Shown here: positions 16,601-24,646 of the stretch, piece after piece | How the letters are laid out: each line of letters opens with the position of its first letter | Numbering within the stretch: the stretch's first letter is position 1 | Source: Neolewinella persica DSM 23188 | GTDB taxonomy: Bacteria > Bacteroidota > Bacteroidia > Chitinophagales > Saprospiraceae | Reading direction: 5' to 3' | Assembly (NCBI RefSeq): GCF_000373105.1 | Contig: NZ_KB890444.1 | Coordinates: 1 to 33,914 of the forward strand | Length of the DNA: 33,914 nt | Translations under genes and position numbers: made by a program | The notes under the pieces: generated by a model | Told to the model about the DNA's origin: nothing | Seen by the model: the letters and a program-made list of their open reading frames with translations, nothing else | Databases searched by the model: none

Positions 16601-16977
16601 GTCGACCAACTGCCGGGGCAGGCAACGCCCGCCCGTTCCGTAACGTCTTCAAATCGCCAATCTCCCTGATTGAGGTACAGCTGGTTGTCCACCAGGTTAC
16701 CCGAAAAAAAGACGTCAGCTAATCCATCCCCGTTGAAATCGGCAATGCCTACACCACCGCCATTGTAGAAATTGCGGTACGTGTAAGGATTGAGGGCCTC
16801 GGTATAGTGAAGCGCATTGTTGAAAGTGATCCCGGTAGCCGGGTCACAGGCCATCTGCGTGAATGGCTTGGTTTCATCCGCCTGGCAGGCGGGCGTATCA
16901 ATAAAGGAGTCTTCCGTACAGGCGGTACAGAGTAGCAGTAGGATGGCTACGGTTACTTGGGTTAATCTACTTTGCAT
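13678..16977 (-). CDS. VCBS/FG-GAP repeat surface lipoprotein with ASPIC-UnbV domain (paralogue 2)
   Basis: 1099 residues from the ATG at 16977, chosen because it puts the lipoprotein signal MQSRLTQVTVAILLLLCTAC at the N-terminus; the open frame extends to 17106, but the upstream part has no signal and contains the candidate promoter. The domain order matches paralogue 1: propeller repeats with calcium loops (DFNGDGLADVFFSG, DIDADGDQDIYVC, DYDQDGDLDAYLL), an ASPIC/UnbV domain at about 525-605 (LHPMRGFESTVDKRLNVAGS), then further repeats ending with DLNGDGHPDIITGGNQ. It overlaps the start of the small lipoprotein gene by 4 bp. It probably heads a minus-strand operon. A weak copy of the dispersed GC element sits within the frame at about 15383-15401. 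The function is not known beyond likely surface binding. Confidence 0.9.
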   Translation of the reverse strand: MQSRLTQVTVAILLLLCTACTEDSFIDTPACQADETKPFTQMACDPATGITFNNALHYTEALNPYTYRNFYNGGGVGIADFNGDGLADVFFSGNLVDNQLYLNQGDWRFEDVTERAGVACPGSWSTGVAIMDIDADGDQDIYVCKAGPPAGEEIPGMDGVRHNELFLNNGDATFREAAKEFGLDVVGLSVHAAFFDYDQDGDLDAYLLNNSTRSTTGYNAKAGLREIPDPTGGNKLLRNDGGTFTDVTAEANIYSSAIGFGLGVTVGDVNEDGLPDLFVSNDYFERDYLYFNQGDGTFKEQLTDYLPEISKGSMGADFADLTGDGLPELFVTEMLPRTEKRRKTKAAFDDWNRYQLYRDEGYHQQFSRNVLQHNLGGGRFSEVGRMAGVAATDWSWGALLFDMDNDGRRDIFVANGVGKDLLDQDYINFDANQASIRQMINEEGKTITDIIDLIPSEALVNGVFRNDGALSFTDVSGEWGFEQKTFSNGSAYGDLDNDGDLDLVVNNIDGLAGVYRNNTTLPGLTLHLRARQKNNPDGIGSQLFARQDDRFTYAELHPMRGFESTVDKRLNVAGSPDSVLVRWPDGNWETFTSLPTKGLATLTQGAGQARTQGAKNGFLSKVAGSPRISQRELPALTHQEDRFSDFDRDPLLFWGLSNEGPALAFDRHQRLGYLGGSVGQPGKLLSGTTVIRELTGDKEGENVDAIWFDANGDGIDDLYVVNGSNQFSASSTALLDKLYFGTRSGNLQPSDQLLPLSNKLVAGSCARSYDVDGDGDQDLFVGGRLRPGLYGVPADSYLLLNDGKGNFSDARIPDLQRLGLVTDAIWAETDGDPEPELVVAREWGAVSVLHWKDGEVVEVEILPLKNGLWHKLAVADLNGDGKEDIVAGNYGTNTSLRASDEVPIELHVNDFDGNGRAEQLITQGDVFDGRSRPINLRNDLVKQMPALRKSVQRYSDYADKTLEDLFSPKVLARSEIGSVHMLISAVALSGPDGWTVAPLPAEAQRAPIYALCIADLNGDGHPDIITGGNQTVAKPEFGTNAAGFGNILINDGAGHFSAFGPAATGMVLSGDVRAIVPKSKHSFLVARSNGAAIELTIEQ
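15383..15401 (+). repeat. Dispersed GC element, weak copy inside VCBS gene 2
   Basis: TGGCGCGCGCGCAGGTGCA, three mismatches to the 19-bp consensus. It is read on the other strand by the VCBS gene as L-H-L-R-A-R, in a different frame from the other intragenic copies. It is included because the GCGCAGGTGCA half matches; it may be chance. Confidence 0.35.
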
Positions 16978-16990
16978 ATCGAGTATGGCG

Positions 16991-16998
16991 CGAAGATA
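16991..16998 (-). promoter_or_regulatory. Possible -7 box upstream of VCBS gene 2
   Basis: On the minus strand the sequence reads TATCTTCG followed by CGCC, seven of eight positions of TAnnTTTG and very like the rpmF operon box. No good -33 TTTG is seen at the right distance. The resulting leader before the ATG at 16977 would be very short (about 10 nt). Confidence 0.35.
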
Positions 16999-17263
16999 CT
17001 GCTTTGCGTTTTGTCTGGCCTCCAGGTCGTGGACTTTGTGCACAAAACAAAGTATCGGTTCTTCCAAAACCGTAGGAAGAACCGCTGCCCGGTTTCGCCC
17101 GAACATAGGAGTTCGTCAGACTAATACCACGTCAGGTCTTCTACCAGCGTCAGCACCTGTAATTTATTACACGTGGACTTTTAGCCCGAGTCGCGTAAGG
17201 GAACACAGCGGCCCTATCCACTTGGGGAGCCTGGTGGGCCGTTCGCGCTTAGGCCACTACTAC

Positions 17264-18826
17264 CTACTTCTTGATCAGTTCCAACCGATAAAGATCTGTC
17301 CGACGATCGCGGAGATTATGAACGGAGCCGTGTTCATGAAGCTCCTTGAGTAGGTCAAGATCAACGTCAGCGACGAGGATCATCTCAGTGTTCGGGGTTG
17401 CTTCGGCCTTTACACCGTTGCTTGGGAAAGCGAAGTCGCAGGGAGTAAAGACCATGGACTGGGCGTACTGAATGTCCATATTGTGCACTTTCGGCAAGTT
17501 GCCGACGGAGCCGGCAATAGCGACGTAACATTCGTTTTCTATAGCGCGCGCCTGGGCGCAATGCCGAACGCGGCTGTAGCCGTTCTGCGTATCGGTCAGG
17601 AAAGGGACAAACAAGATGTTCATACCTTCTTTTGCCAGCAGACGGGGTAATTCCGGAAATTCGACGTCGTAGCAGATTAAGATACCGATCTTACCGCAGT
17701 CCGTATCGAAGGTTTTCAGGTAGTCCCCTCCGGTCATCCCCCAGAGTTTAGCCTCGTCGGGGGTAACGTGTAGTTTGTAGAACTTCTCCGTAGTACCGTC
17801 CCGCTTACAGAGGTAGCCAACGTTGTACAAATCGCCATCTTCAACGGATGGCATGGATCCGGTGATGATGTTAATGTTGTATTGGATGCTGAATTCCGAC
17901 ATCTTCTTGACGATAGGTTCCGTGAAATCAGCAAGTTTACGGATGGCGTCCGGCTCGGAGAGCTCGTTGTAGGCCGCCATCAGCGGAGCGTTAAAGAATT
18001 CAGGAAACAGGGCAAAATCGGATCGGTAATTGCTGACGGCCTGAACGAAGTATTCCATCTGCTCAATCAACTCATTGAACGTACGGTAAGGACGCATTTG
18101 CCACTGGATCAACCCCAACCGAACGACGCTCTTAGTAGTCGACAGTTTTTTGGTTACCGCAGTATGCAATACGTTGTTCCACTGTAAAAGTGCCGCGTAT
18201 TCCCTGCTGGCTGAATCTCCTTCGAGGTAATTCCGAATGACCCGTTTTACGACAAAATCGTTGGCAAACTGAAAGTTGAGTACCGGATCGTGAATTTCCC
18301 GACTTTTCACCCTTTCGATGTACTGTCTCGGCGTCATCTCATCGGCATACTTGTGGTACTGCGGTAAACGACCACCGAAGATGATGCCCTCCAGGTTCAA
18401 CTCTTCGCAGAGTTCCTTTCGGTAATCGTACATCCGTCGTCCGAGGCGAAGTCCTCTGAATTGAGGGGCTACGAAGACGTCAATACCGTAGAGCATATTA
18501 CCCGTTTCACCGTGGGTATTGAACGTATAGTCCCCGGTGATTTCCTGGTAGGTGTGCTGATCTTTGAACTTGGTATAGTCCACAATGATGCTAAGGGCGC
18601 AGCCCGCCAGCTCTCCGTTGATCAGGATGGCGATTTGCCCGGCGGGGAAAACATCGATTAATTTCTGGATTTCATGGCGTTCCCAAGCTGAATCAGGCAA
18701 GATGGAATAAGCCTCTTCCATAAGTGCTTTGAGCTGTTTGTATTCCTGAATACGGAGGTACTTCAGTTCAATTTTCTCAATCTGGTCAGCAGTAATCGGG
18801 TCGGAAATAGAAGGCATGAATATCAT
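17264..18826 (-). CDS. Fused GNAT N-acetyltransferase / carbon-nitrogen hydrolase (nitrilase superfamily)
   Basis: 520 residues. Residues of about 20-200 form a GNAT fold with the acetyl-CoA loop at 124-131 (RGLRLGRR, preceded by GIDVFVAPQF). Residues of about 233-500 are a nitrilase-superfamily amidohydrolase with all three catalytic residues visible: E276 in FALFPEFF, K351 in FYKLHV and C385 in ILICYDVEFPE. This two-domain protein is known in Bacteroidota and other phyla, usually annotated as a bifunctional protein; its substrate is not established to my knowledge. ATGs occur at 18826 and 18817; either is possible. It has no signal peptide, so it is cytoplasmic. It stands alone, followed on its 3' side by the VCBS operon promoter region and preceded by a 488-bp gap. 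Confidence 0.93.
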   Translation of the reverse strand: MIFMPSISDPITADQIEKIELKYLRIQEYKQLKALMEEAYSILPDSAWERHEIQKLIDVFPAGQIAILINGELAGCALSIIVDYTKFKDQHTYQEITGDYTFNTHGETGNMLYGIDVFVAPQFRGLRLGRRMYDYRKELCEELNLEGIIFGGRLPQYHKYADEMTPRQYIERVKSREIHDPVLNFQFANDFVVKRVIRNYLEGDSASREYAALLQWNNVLHTAVTKKLSTTKSVVRLGLIQWQMRPYRTFNELIEQMEYFVQAVSNYRSDFALFPEFFNAPLMAAYNELSEPDAIRKLADFTEPIVKKMSEFSIQYNINIITGSMPSVEDGDLYNVGYLCKRDGTTEKFYKLHVTPDEAKLWGMTGGDYLKTFDTDCGKIGILICYDVEFPELPRLLAKEGMNILFVPFLTDTQNGYSRVRHCAQARAIENECYVAIAGSVGNLPKVHNMDIQYAQSMVFTPCDFAFPSNGVKAEATPNTEMILVADVDLDLLKELHEHGSVHNLRDRRTDLYRLELIKK

Positions 18827-19314
18827 TTGATTACGGACATAACACCTTAGAGAGGCTTTTGTGTGATGAAATCAGGACTACATTTCAGCTATTTTTTGCC
18901 GCTACACCACATTATAGTATTGATCGGAGGATTTGGCGGGGAGCGCGCCTACGCTGAAATCATTATCAGCGAGCCTGTAAAGGTGGCGGCACTTACAGTT
19001 GGTTACCAGCCAACCTTCCATTTGAGGGACCACCCGATTCATCACCTTAGCAGACACAGCGCGAACATGGTGGGCACGACGCTGACGCAAATTCCCAAGG
19101 GAATCCAGACAATAAGTTTGGGAAGGGCGCGGCCGCCGGTGCAGAGGAAGGTGTAAAGCAGGGAGGGCGAAGCAGTTTTCTGAAGCGTGTAACGTACTAA
19201 GAAGCCCCCTTTTCAGGGTCATGGTGTAGAGTCCGGGCTAATCAAATGGTTGCTGTTGTTCTAAGCGCCTGTGGATTAAATTCTAAATACTCATCATCGC
19301 TGAAAGCCAACCTT
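18827..19314. other. 488-bp gene-free region with one dispersed GC element and small hairpins
   Basis: No convincing gene: short frames on both strands (97 and 106 codons) lack recognisable domains and overlap each other antisense. It contains a near-perfect copy of the 19-bp element at 19125-19143 and a hairpin CGCTGA/TCAGCG at 18952-18971. It separates the hydrolase gene from the 3' end of rpoD, both on the minus strand, so the promoter of the hydrolase should lie here. A small RNA cannot be excluded; none was recognised. Confidence 0.4.
19125..19143 (+). repeat. Dispersed 19-bp GC element, copy D
   Basis: GGGCGCGGCCGCCGGTGCA, one mismatch (A to C at position 13) to the consensus, with an intact GCGGCCGC core. 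It is followed by GAGGAAGG, part of the purine-rich downstream flank shared by several copies. It is intergenic. Confidence 0.75.
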
Positions 19315-20181
19315 TTACCCGAGGTAACTGCGTAGCAGGTGCTTGTTGCGGCTGCGCCGCAGCCGTCGGATGGCGCGTTCCTTGATTTGGCGGACACGCT
19401 CCCGGGTGAGGTCAAAGCGTTCACCGATTTCTTCGAGGTTGAGCTGTTCCTCCCCATCGAGGCCGAAGTAGCACGCCAGCACGGTACGTTCGCGCGGGGC
19501 AAGCATATTGAGATTAGACACTATCTCTTTGGCCAGAGACTCCCCCATGATCTTCACATCGGGGTTACTCATACCATCGGAGGAGAGGGTATCCAGCATA
19601 GTTATGTCGGAGTCGTCACCGGCAACGGGAGCGTCAAAAGAGAGGTGACGCATCCTGCCGCGCAGGGCGCGTTCGACATCCGAAAGGGACACATCCATTG
19701 CTTCGGCCAGTTCTTCAGGTTCCGGGTCCCGTTCAAACTCCTGCTGGAAAGCAGCGATGGCCTGGGTCACCTTGGTATAACCGGCGGCTTTGTTGTTTGG
19801 CATCCGAACCAGGCGGCTGTATTCAACGATGGCCTGCATGATGCTTTGGCGGATCCACCAAACGGCATAGGAAATAAACTTGAAGCCGCGGGTTTCATCG
19901 AACCGTTTTGCTGCTTTGATCAGGCCCACGTTTCCTTCGTTGATCAGATCAGCGAGGCTGAGCCCCTGGTTTTGGTATTGCTTAGCAACAGAAACAACGA
20001 AGCGGAGGTTAGCCTTGGTGAGGCGCTCGAGAGCCAGCTCATCTCCCGCCCGTATTTTGGCGGCTAGTTGTGCTTCGTCCTCTGGTGTCAACAAGTCAAT
20101 TTTGCCGATGTCCGACAAATATTTTTCCAACGCGATGCTCTCGCGTGAGGTTATTTTATTGCTGATCTTTAATTGACGCAT
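19315..20181 (-). CDS. rpoD: Primary RNA polymerase sigma factor RpoD (sigma-70, SigA type)
   Basis: 288 residues, the short form usual in Bacteroidota, lacking region 1.1 and the long non-conserved insert. Region 1.2 is near the N-terminus (SIALEKYLSDIGKIDLLTPE), region 2 at about 55-130 contains QNQGLSLADLINEGNVGLIK and FISYAVWWIRQSIMQAI, region 3 follows (DPEPEELAEAM), and region 4 near the end has the helix-turn-helix LNLEEIGERFDLTRERVRQI. It directs transcription from promoters of the TAnnTTTG type such as those at 145-175 and 26905-26934. Monocistronic by layout. Its own promoter was not convincingly placed; CATATTTG on the minus strand near 20219-20226 is a seven-of-eight match. Confidence 0.96.
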   Translation of the reverse strand: MRQLKISNKITSRESIALEKYLSDIGKIDLLTPEDEAQLAAKIRAGDELALERLTKANLRFVVSVAKQYQNQGLSLADLINEGNVGLIKAAKRFDETRGFKFISYAVWWIRQSIMQAIVEYSRLVRMPNNKAAGYTKVTQAIAAFQQEFERDPEPEELAEAMDVSLSDVERALRGRMRHLSFDAPVAGDDSDITMLDTLSSDGMSNPDVKIMGESLAKEIVSNLNMLAPRERTVLACYFGLDGEEQLNLEEIGERFDLTRERVRQIKERAIRRLRRSRNKHLLRSYLG

Positions 20182-20520
20182 TGGTATGATCCTTTACAAG
20201 CCTGATGGGTTTATCTCAAATATGTCCTAATATACTAAAAGTTTCGCCGTGGAACCACAAGCTAACATTTTTAATGGATTCTCAACTAGCCAATTTAGGT
20301 GGCCAGTCATTCCTCCATCTCAAAGAACGATTCATCGGGCCAGGAGTTGCAACCAAAGCTCAATCTCGTTCATTGCTTTTAATATCCTTTCTTTGCACCT
20401 GCGCTCCGGCGCCCAAAACTGCCAGCTGACCTGATTGGTCGCGCCGAATGAATGTGATGTAAAGATCCGCTTCATAAAGCACCCTGGATAGCCTAACACA
20501 AGCTCAAATACCCCAAGTTT
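20182..20520. other. Divergent intergenic region between rpoD and the DUF983 gene
   Basis: These 339 bp should hold the promoters of both genes. A CATATTTG box on the minus strand near 20219 is a weak candidate for rpoD. A variant of the dispersed GC element lies at 20394-20414. No tRNA, ORF with a known domain, or strong hairpin was noted. Confidence 0.4.
20394..20414 (-). repeat. Dispersed GC element, variant copy E with 2-bp longer centre
   Basis: On the minus strand: GGGCGC, then CGGAGC, then GCAGGTGCA. Both ends match the consensus; the centre has six bases instead of four. The flanks match other copies: AAAGAAAGG after the TGCA end and a TTTT run before the GGGCGC end. Copy H at 27977 has the same type of flanks. 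Confidence 0.6.
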
Positions 20521-20943
20521 ATGCCTTCTTTCTTTTCTTCTTTCTTCGGCCTGAAATGCCCAACCTGTCGGCGTGGGGATCTTTTCCCCACCAGCTCCTT
20601 CTCCTTTGACAAGCCTTTTATGCAGTGGGAGCACTGCCCGAAGTGTGGGCGCGACTTTTTTCCAGAGCCCGGTTTCTACTACGGCGCAATGTTTATCTCT
20701 TACATAGGGTCTGCCTTTTTCTGCTTGGGTTTTGTGATGCTTCTACACTGGGTTTTAGACTGGTCGCTTGGAGGCGCCTTTGCGGCATTGTTAGCGGTAG
20801 GCGGGCTGCTGTTCGTCTGGTGGTTCCGGTTTTCTCGTTGTGCTTACTTCCATCTGGTAGCGAAGTACGACCCCAAGGTTTCACAAGCCGTTGAGAATGG
20901 AGAACTTAACGTTCCGGCACCCGAAGCAACCAGTAAGAATTAG
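20521..20943 (+). CDS. DUF983 family membrane protein
   Basis: 140 residues. The DUF983 family of small inner-membrane proteins has an N-terminal zinc-ribbon-like module, seen here as CPTC (13-16) and CPKC (39-42), followed by two hydrophobic segments at about 55-80 (AMFISYIGSAFFCLGFVMLL) and 83-102 (LGGAFAALLAVGGLLFVWWF). A soluble tail follows. The function is not established; in other phyla members occur near cytochrome oxidase genes, but no such genes are here. It is a single gene 339 bp from the divergent rpoD. The start at ATG 20521 fits the family. Confidence 0.88.
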   Translation: MPSFFSSFFGLKCPTCRRGDLFPTSSFSFDKPFMQWEHCPKCGRDFFPEPGFYYGAMFISYIGSAFFCLGFVMLLHWVLDWSLGGAFAALLAVGGLLFVWWFRFSRCAYFHLVAKYDPKVSQAVENGELNVPAPEATSKN

Positions 20944-21087
20944 ATCACCCACCGAACCAAAGACCGTACCGCACAATCCCATATGTTTCCGCTATTTTTA
21001 CACCAGCATTATTTGACACTACGAACAATCACACCGTTTTGAAAGATTTTTGAGTTTCCTTTCAAGACAGCTTACACCGGTTTTTTC

Positions 21088-24000
21088 ATGCGGTATTTAC
21101 TTATTGCGGCAGCCATTATGGCTTTCGCTCTCCCGCTATCAGGTCAGCATTGGACCGATATGGATACTTTCCAGGCATTCACAAAAGACGACTATGAACA
21201 ACACAACGCACGCAGCTTAAAAACGAACGTTCTTGAACTACAGCATTTGCTTTTTTCCGCCCCCGGGGAAACGGAGGTAAAAGCAGCGGAAAGCCCCCTC
21301 AGGTTAACCGTTCCCACCCCCAATGCTGAAGTCAATTCTATTTTTCGCATTGTCGGCTACCAGATTACCGGAACGGAGGGACAGCATCGCTTTCCACACA
21401 TCCGGACGTGGTACGGGGTGAATGAACAAGATCCCCGGCAGACGATCTTTTTAGATTGGACCGAACGAGGTTTTCACGCTGCCGTCCGGGGAGCGGACCG
21501 GCCCTACTTCATCGATCCGGTTCAGGCTGGCAACCCATCATTGTATGTCTCCTACTTTCCGGAAGTGACCTTCGATAAAGCAAACGAGGAATTCATTTGT
21601 GAAACCATTCCGGATGCGTTGGCAGCACCAGATGGTACGGATGATCGGGTGTCGTCCGGTGATTGCGTATTACGCCAGTACCGGATAGCTATTTCCGCAA
21701 CGGCCCCCTACAGCAATTTTCATGGTGCCACATCAGCCGAGCAAGCCGGCTTGGTACATTCTGCTATTGTGACTACGCTAAACCGCGTCAACCAGATATA
21801 CGCCCGTGAACTGTCCGTCCGCCTCCAGCTTATTCCCAACAATGACACCCTGTACTTTTACAGTGAAGCCAGCAATCCGTATTCCGACAATGCCGTAAGC
21901 GTACTGGTGAGCGAAAACATTGACCTGCAACGGGACCGTATCGGCAATGAAAACTTTGACATCGGCCACGTTTTCACCCAGGGGGAGAATAACGGCAGGG
22001 GATTTCTCCAATCCGGATGTGACCCAGACCTCAAAGGTGGCGGTGCCACCAGCCTGATTGCTCCGGAAGGAGATCCGTTTGATGTCGACTACGTTGCTCA
22101 TGAAATAGGGCATCAACTTGGAGCCAACCACACCCAAAATAACGGATGCAACTACAGTCCGGTTTCAGGCATGGAGCCAGGCAGCGGTAGTACCATAATG
22201 GGCTACGCCGGCATCTGTTCCCCAAATATTCAGGAGAGAAGTGACGATTACTTCCACGGCCGCAGCATTGAAGAGATCACCAAATACGTTGAAAACGTGT
22301 TCACCGGGGGACGCTGTGCTACGATCATCGACAATTCATTGTTTAACCCAATTGTCTCTCCCGTTGACGACTACCAGATCCCCCACGGAACACCTTTCAA
22401 GTTAACTGGCCAGGCCACCGGCAGTGGAGCTATCACTTACACTTGGGAACAGTTCGACGCCGAACAGGCCGTGATGCCACCAGTCTCGACCAGCGAAACG
22501 GGGCCTTTGTTCCGTAGCTATGCCCCTACTGAATCAGGAGAACGTTTTTTCCCAAAGTTCGATGTGGTACTTAATAACAGGATCCAGGAGTGGGAAGTGC
22601 TTCCTGAAGTTGCCCGTAGCATGAATTTCCGGCTGACGGTAAGAAATAATATTGCCGCCTACGGCTGTACGGGGGAGCAGAATTCACGCATTGAGGTAGA
22701 CGGAGAGCACGGCCCCTTTGCCGTTACCGACCCCAGCAATTCCAATCAATGGAGCAGCGGACAAATAGCTCAGGTGCAGTGGGACAAAGCCGGCACAGAT
22801 GCGCCCGAATTTGCTTCTCCTACGGTAGATATACTATTGTCTGCTGATGGTGGGAGCACTTTCACCCCACTGGCTACTGGCGTCCCAAACGACGGATTCG
22901 CCGAAATTATCGTTCCCGATGTTGTTTCGAATACCGCCAGAATAATGGTGAGAAGTACCGATAACGTTTTCTACAATCTCAGTAAACTTAATTTCTCGAT
23001 AGTGGATTCCGTCGGTACGCCCACCATTGACCTTGTTTCCACCAGCATCAACAATATTACGGACTGCTTTTCGACCTCTGACGAGGCAAGCTTCAGTTTC
23101 ATGACCCGCAGTTCAAGTGGAGCGACCGACAGTTTACAATTTGTACTAACCGGTATGCCTGAAGGTGTAACGGCAAGTTTCAACCCGGCGGAACCACGCC
23201 CTGGCGGTATGTTTACCGTCACGCTCGCAGGCCTTACCGCACTACCGCAAGGAGAGCATACGGGAGAAGTCGTCTATGAAGGCACCTACGGAACCGTCAG
23301 AAAATCAATCACCGTCAATAAGGTCGGGGTTGCTCCCAGAGCAGGGCCGGACGGTATGGTACCAACTGGCTATTTAGAGGACATTCGCCCGACGCTGTCA
23401 GCGGAAGACAATGGGGCGGATCAATTCCAAATCCAGTTAGCGACCGACGCCTCGTTTACGAACATGCTGTATGACCGCACGAGTGCGATACCCAGTTACA
23501 CGCTTCCGTCCTACCTGTCTCCTAATACCCGCTACTACTGGCGCATTCGCAGCCTGGAGGAAGGTGGAGGTTGTGGCATTTCGCTTTGGAACGACAAGAA
23601 TTTCACCACCGGCAGTTGCCCGGTTCATGTCAGTTCCTCCCCCGCTGTTGAAATCTCCACCGGTGCGCCTCCACAAATTGCGGAGATGTCCATTGAAATC
23701 AGGGAGGAAGGCGTGCTGAACGATCTTGATTTGGTATTGCTTGATGTTGAGCACTCTTACCTCAACGATATACAGGTTGAACTGGAAAGTCCGGGAGGAA
23801 GTATTGTTCCCATTTTCGACCGCAGCTGTGGTGGCAATGACGATATTCTGATGACCTTCGACGACGAGGCCGCCCGTATTACCTTCGACTGCCCACCGGT
23901 TGACCCCACGGCCTTTGTTAGAACGCCGGACCTGCCGTTAAGTACCTTCGACGAGGAGGAGATACTGGGCAATTGGATCCTCCGGGTGACCGACAATGCT

Positions 24001-24585
24001 AACCAGGACGGTGGTCAAATCAATGGCTTCGCGCTTAAGACCTGCATTGAAAGTTCGGTACTTCCCGTACTATTTCTATCCTTTGAAGCCGTTGGACGCA
24101 AAAACGATGTGTTGCTTGATTGGGCAACAGAAACAGCGGAAAATAATGCAGGCTTTTATGTCGAAAGAACTCCCGCATCTACGCCCGAAACCTGGGTCGA
24201 TCTGGGTTTTGTGGCGGCCGGAATGTCCTACCGGTTTATTGATGCCACCCTTCGGCCTGCAACGGATTACTTGTATCGCCTGAGGCAGACCGATCACGAT
24301 GGCCAGGTAACTTACAGTGACATCCGATCTGCACGCATTGGTGGTGGAGCAAATGCATTACAGGTTTACCCCAACCCCACTAATGGGCGGCTCTCCTACC
24401 GCTGGGTTCAGGATAATACAACTCAGGATGCCGTAGAATTTCAGCTTACCGACGCACGGGGCAGCTTGGTAATTAAAGGACATCTCCAGCCCTCCGGAGG
24501 ATCCGTAGGTCTCGATGACCTACCGTCGGGTATCTACTTCCTGCGGGTTCCTGGAATGGATGTGCTGCGGGTGGCAAGGTTTTAG
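21088..24585 (+). CDS. Secreted reprolysin-like zinc metalloprotease, multidomain, type IX secretion cargo
   Basis: 1165 residues. A signal peptide covers about 1-20 (MRYLLIAAAIMAFALPLSGQ). A propeptide-like region precedes a metzincin catalytic domain at about 190-410, with the zinc motif HEIGHQLGANH at 338-348 (H338, H342, H348; E339 as general base) and a Met-turn M371 in STIMGYAG. Beta-rich modules follow. A proprotein-convertase P-like domain lies at about 855-985 (VELESPGGSIVPIFDRSCGG; GNWILRVTDNANQDGGQING). The last 75 residues or so (VYPNPTNGRLSY to GIYFLRVPGM) are a type A C-terminal sorting domain for type IX secretion. It is probably released or surface-attached and used to digest extracellular protein. 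Monocistronic, with no partner nearby. Confidence 0.95.
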   Translation: MRYLLIAAAIMAFALPLSGQHWTDMDTFQAFTKDDYEQHNARSLKTNVLELQHLLFSAPGETEVKAAESPLRLTVPTPNAEVNSIFRIVGYQITGTEGQHRFPHIRTWYGVNEQDPRQTIFLDWTERGFHAAVRGADRPYFIDPVQAGNPSLYVSYFPEVTFDKANEEFICETIPDALAAPDGTDDRVSSGDCVLRQYRIAISATAPYSNFHGATSAEQAGLVHSAIVTTLNRVNQIYARELSVRLQLIPNNDTLYFYSEASNPYSDNAVSVLVSENIDLQRDRIGNENFDIGHVFTQGENNGRGFLQSGCDPDLKGGGATSLIAPEGDPFDVDYVAHEIGHQLGANHTQNNGCNYSPVSGMEPGSGSTIMGYAGICSPNIQERSDDYFHGRSIEEITKYVENVFTGGRCATIIDNSLFNPIVSPVDDYQIPHGTPFKLTGQATGSGAITYTWEQFDAEQAVMPPVSTSETGPLFRSYAPTESGERFFPKFDVVLNNRIQEWEVLPEVARSMNFRLTVRNNIAAYGCTGEQNSRIEVDGEHGPFAVTDPSNSNQWSSGQIAQVQWDKAGTDAPEFASPTVDILLSADGGSTFTPLATGVPNDGFAEIIVPDVVSNTARIMVRSTDNVFYNLSKLNFSIVDSVGTPTIDLVSTSINNITDCFSTSDEASFSFMTRSSSGATDSLQFVLTGMPEGVTASFNPAEPRPGGMFTVTLAGLTALPQGEHTGEVVYEGTYGTVRKSITVNKVGVAPRAGPDGMVPTGYLEDIRPTLSAEDNGADQFQIQLATDASFTNMLYDRTSAIPSYTLPSYLSPNTRYYWRIRSLEEGGGCGISLWNDKNFTTGSCPVHVSSSPAVEISTGAPPQIAEMSIEIREEGVLNDLDLVLLDVEHSYLNDIQVELESPGGSIVPIFDRSCGGNDDILMTFDDEAARITFDCPPVDPTAFVRTPDLPLSTFDEEEILGNWILRVTDNANQDGGQINGFALKTCIESSVLPVLFLSFEAVGRKNDVLLDWATETAENNAGFYVERTPASTPETWVDLGFVAAGMSYRFIDATLRPATDYLYRLRQTDHDGQVTYSDIRSARIGGGANALQVYPNPTNGRLSYRWVQDNTTQDAVEFQLTDARGSLVIKGHLQPSGGSVGLDDLPSGIYFLRVPGMDVLRVARF

Positions 24586-24646
24586 GCAGGGCGGGACGAA
24601 CTAAAATTGAATATGTACTACCTTGCAACTATTGCAACTCCTCCAC

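Noticed and set aside
15352..16722. 456-codon open frame on the plus strand opposite VCBS gene 2
   Set aside because: It is antisense to a clear lipoprotein gene. Repeated Asp/Gly-rich calcium loops (GAC, GGT and similar codons) read as stop-poor Val/Ile-rich sequence on the other strand. No domain or start signal supports it.
18863..19222. Two antisense frames (97 and 106 codons) in the gap between the hydrolase and rpoD
   Set aside because: They overlap each other on opposite strands, include the dispersed repeat, and have no signal peptide or domain. Not annotated, though a short gene cannot be fully excluded.
19225..19240. RNase P RNA-like word (AGAGTCCGGGCT)
   Set aside because: A single short word; the other conserved parts of RNase P RNA were not seen around it.
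24605..24630. Promoter for the SUI1 gene (TACCTTGC at 24619-24626)
   Set aside because: The -7-like box is a partial match and no -33 TTTG lies at the right distance; read-through from the metalloprotease gene is equally possible.
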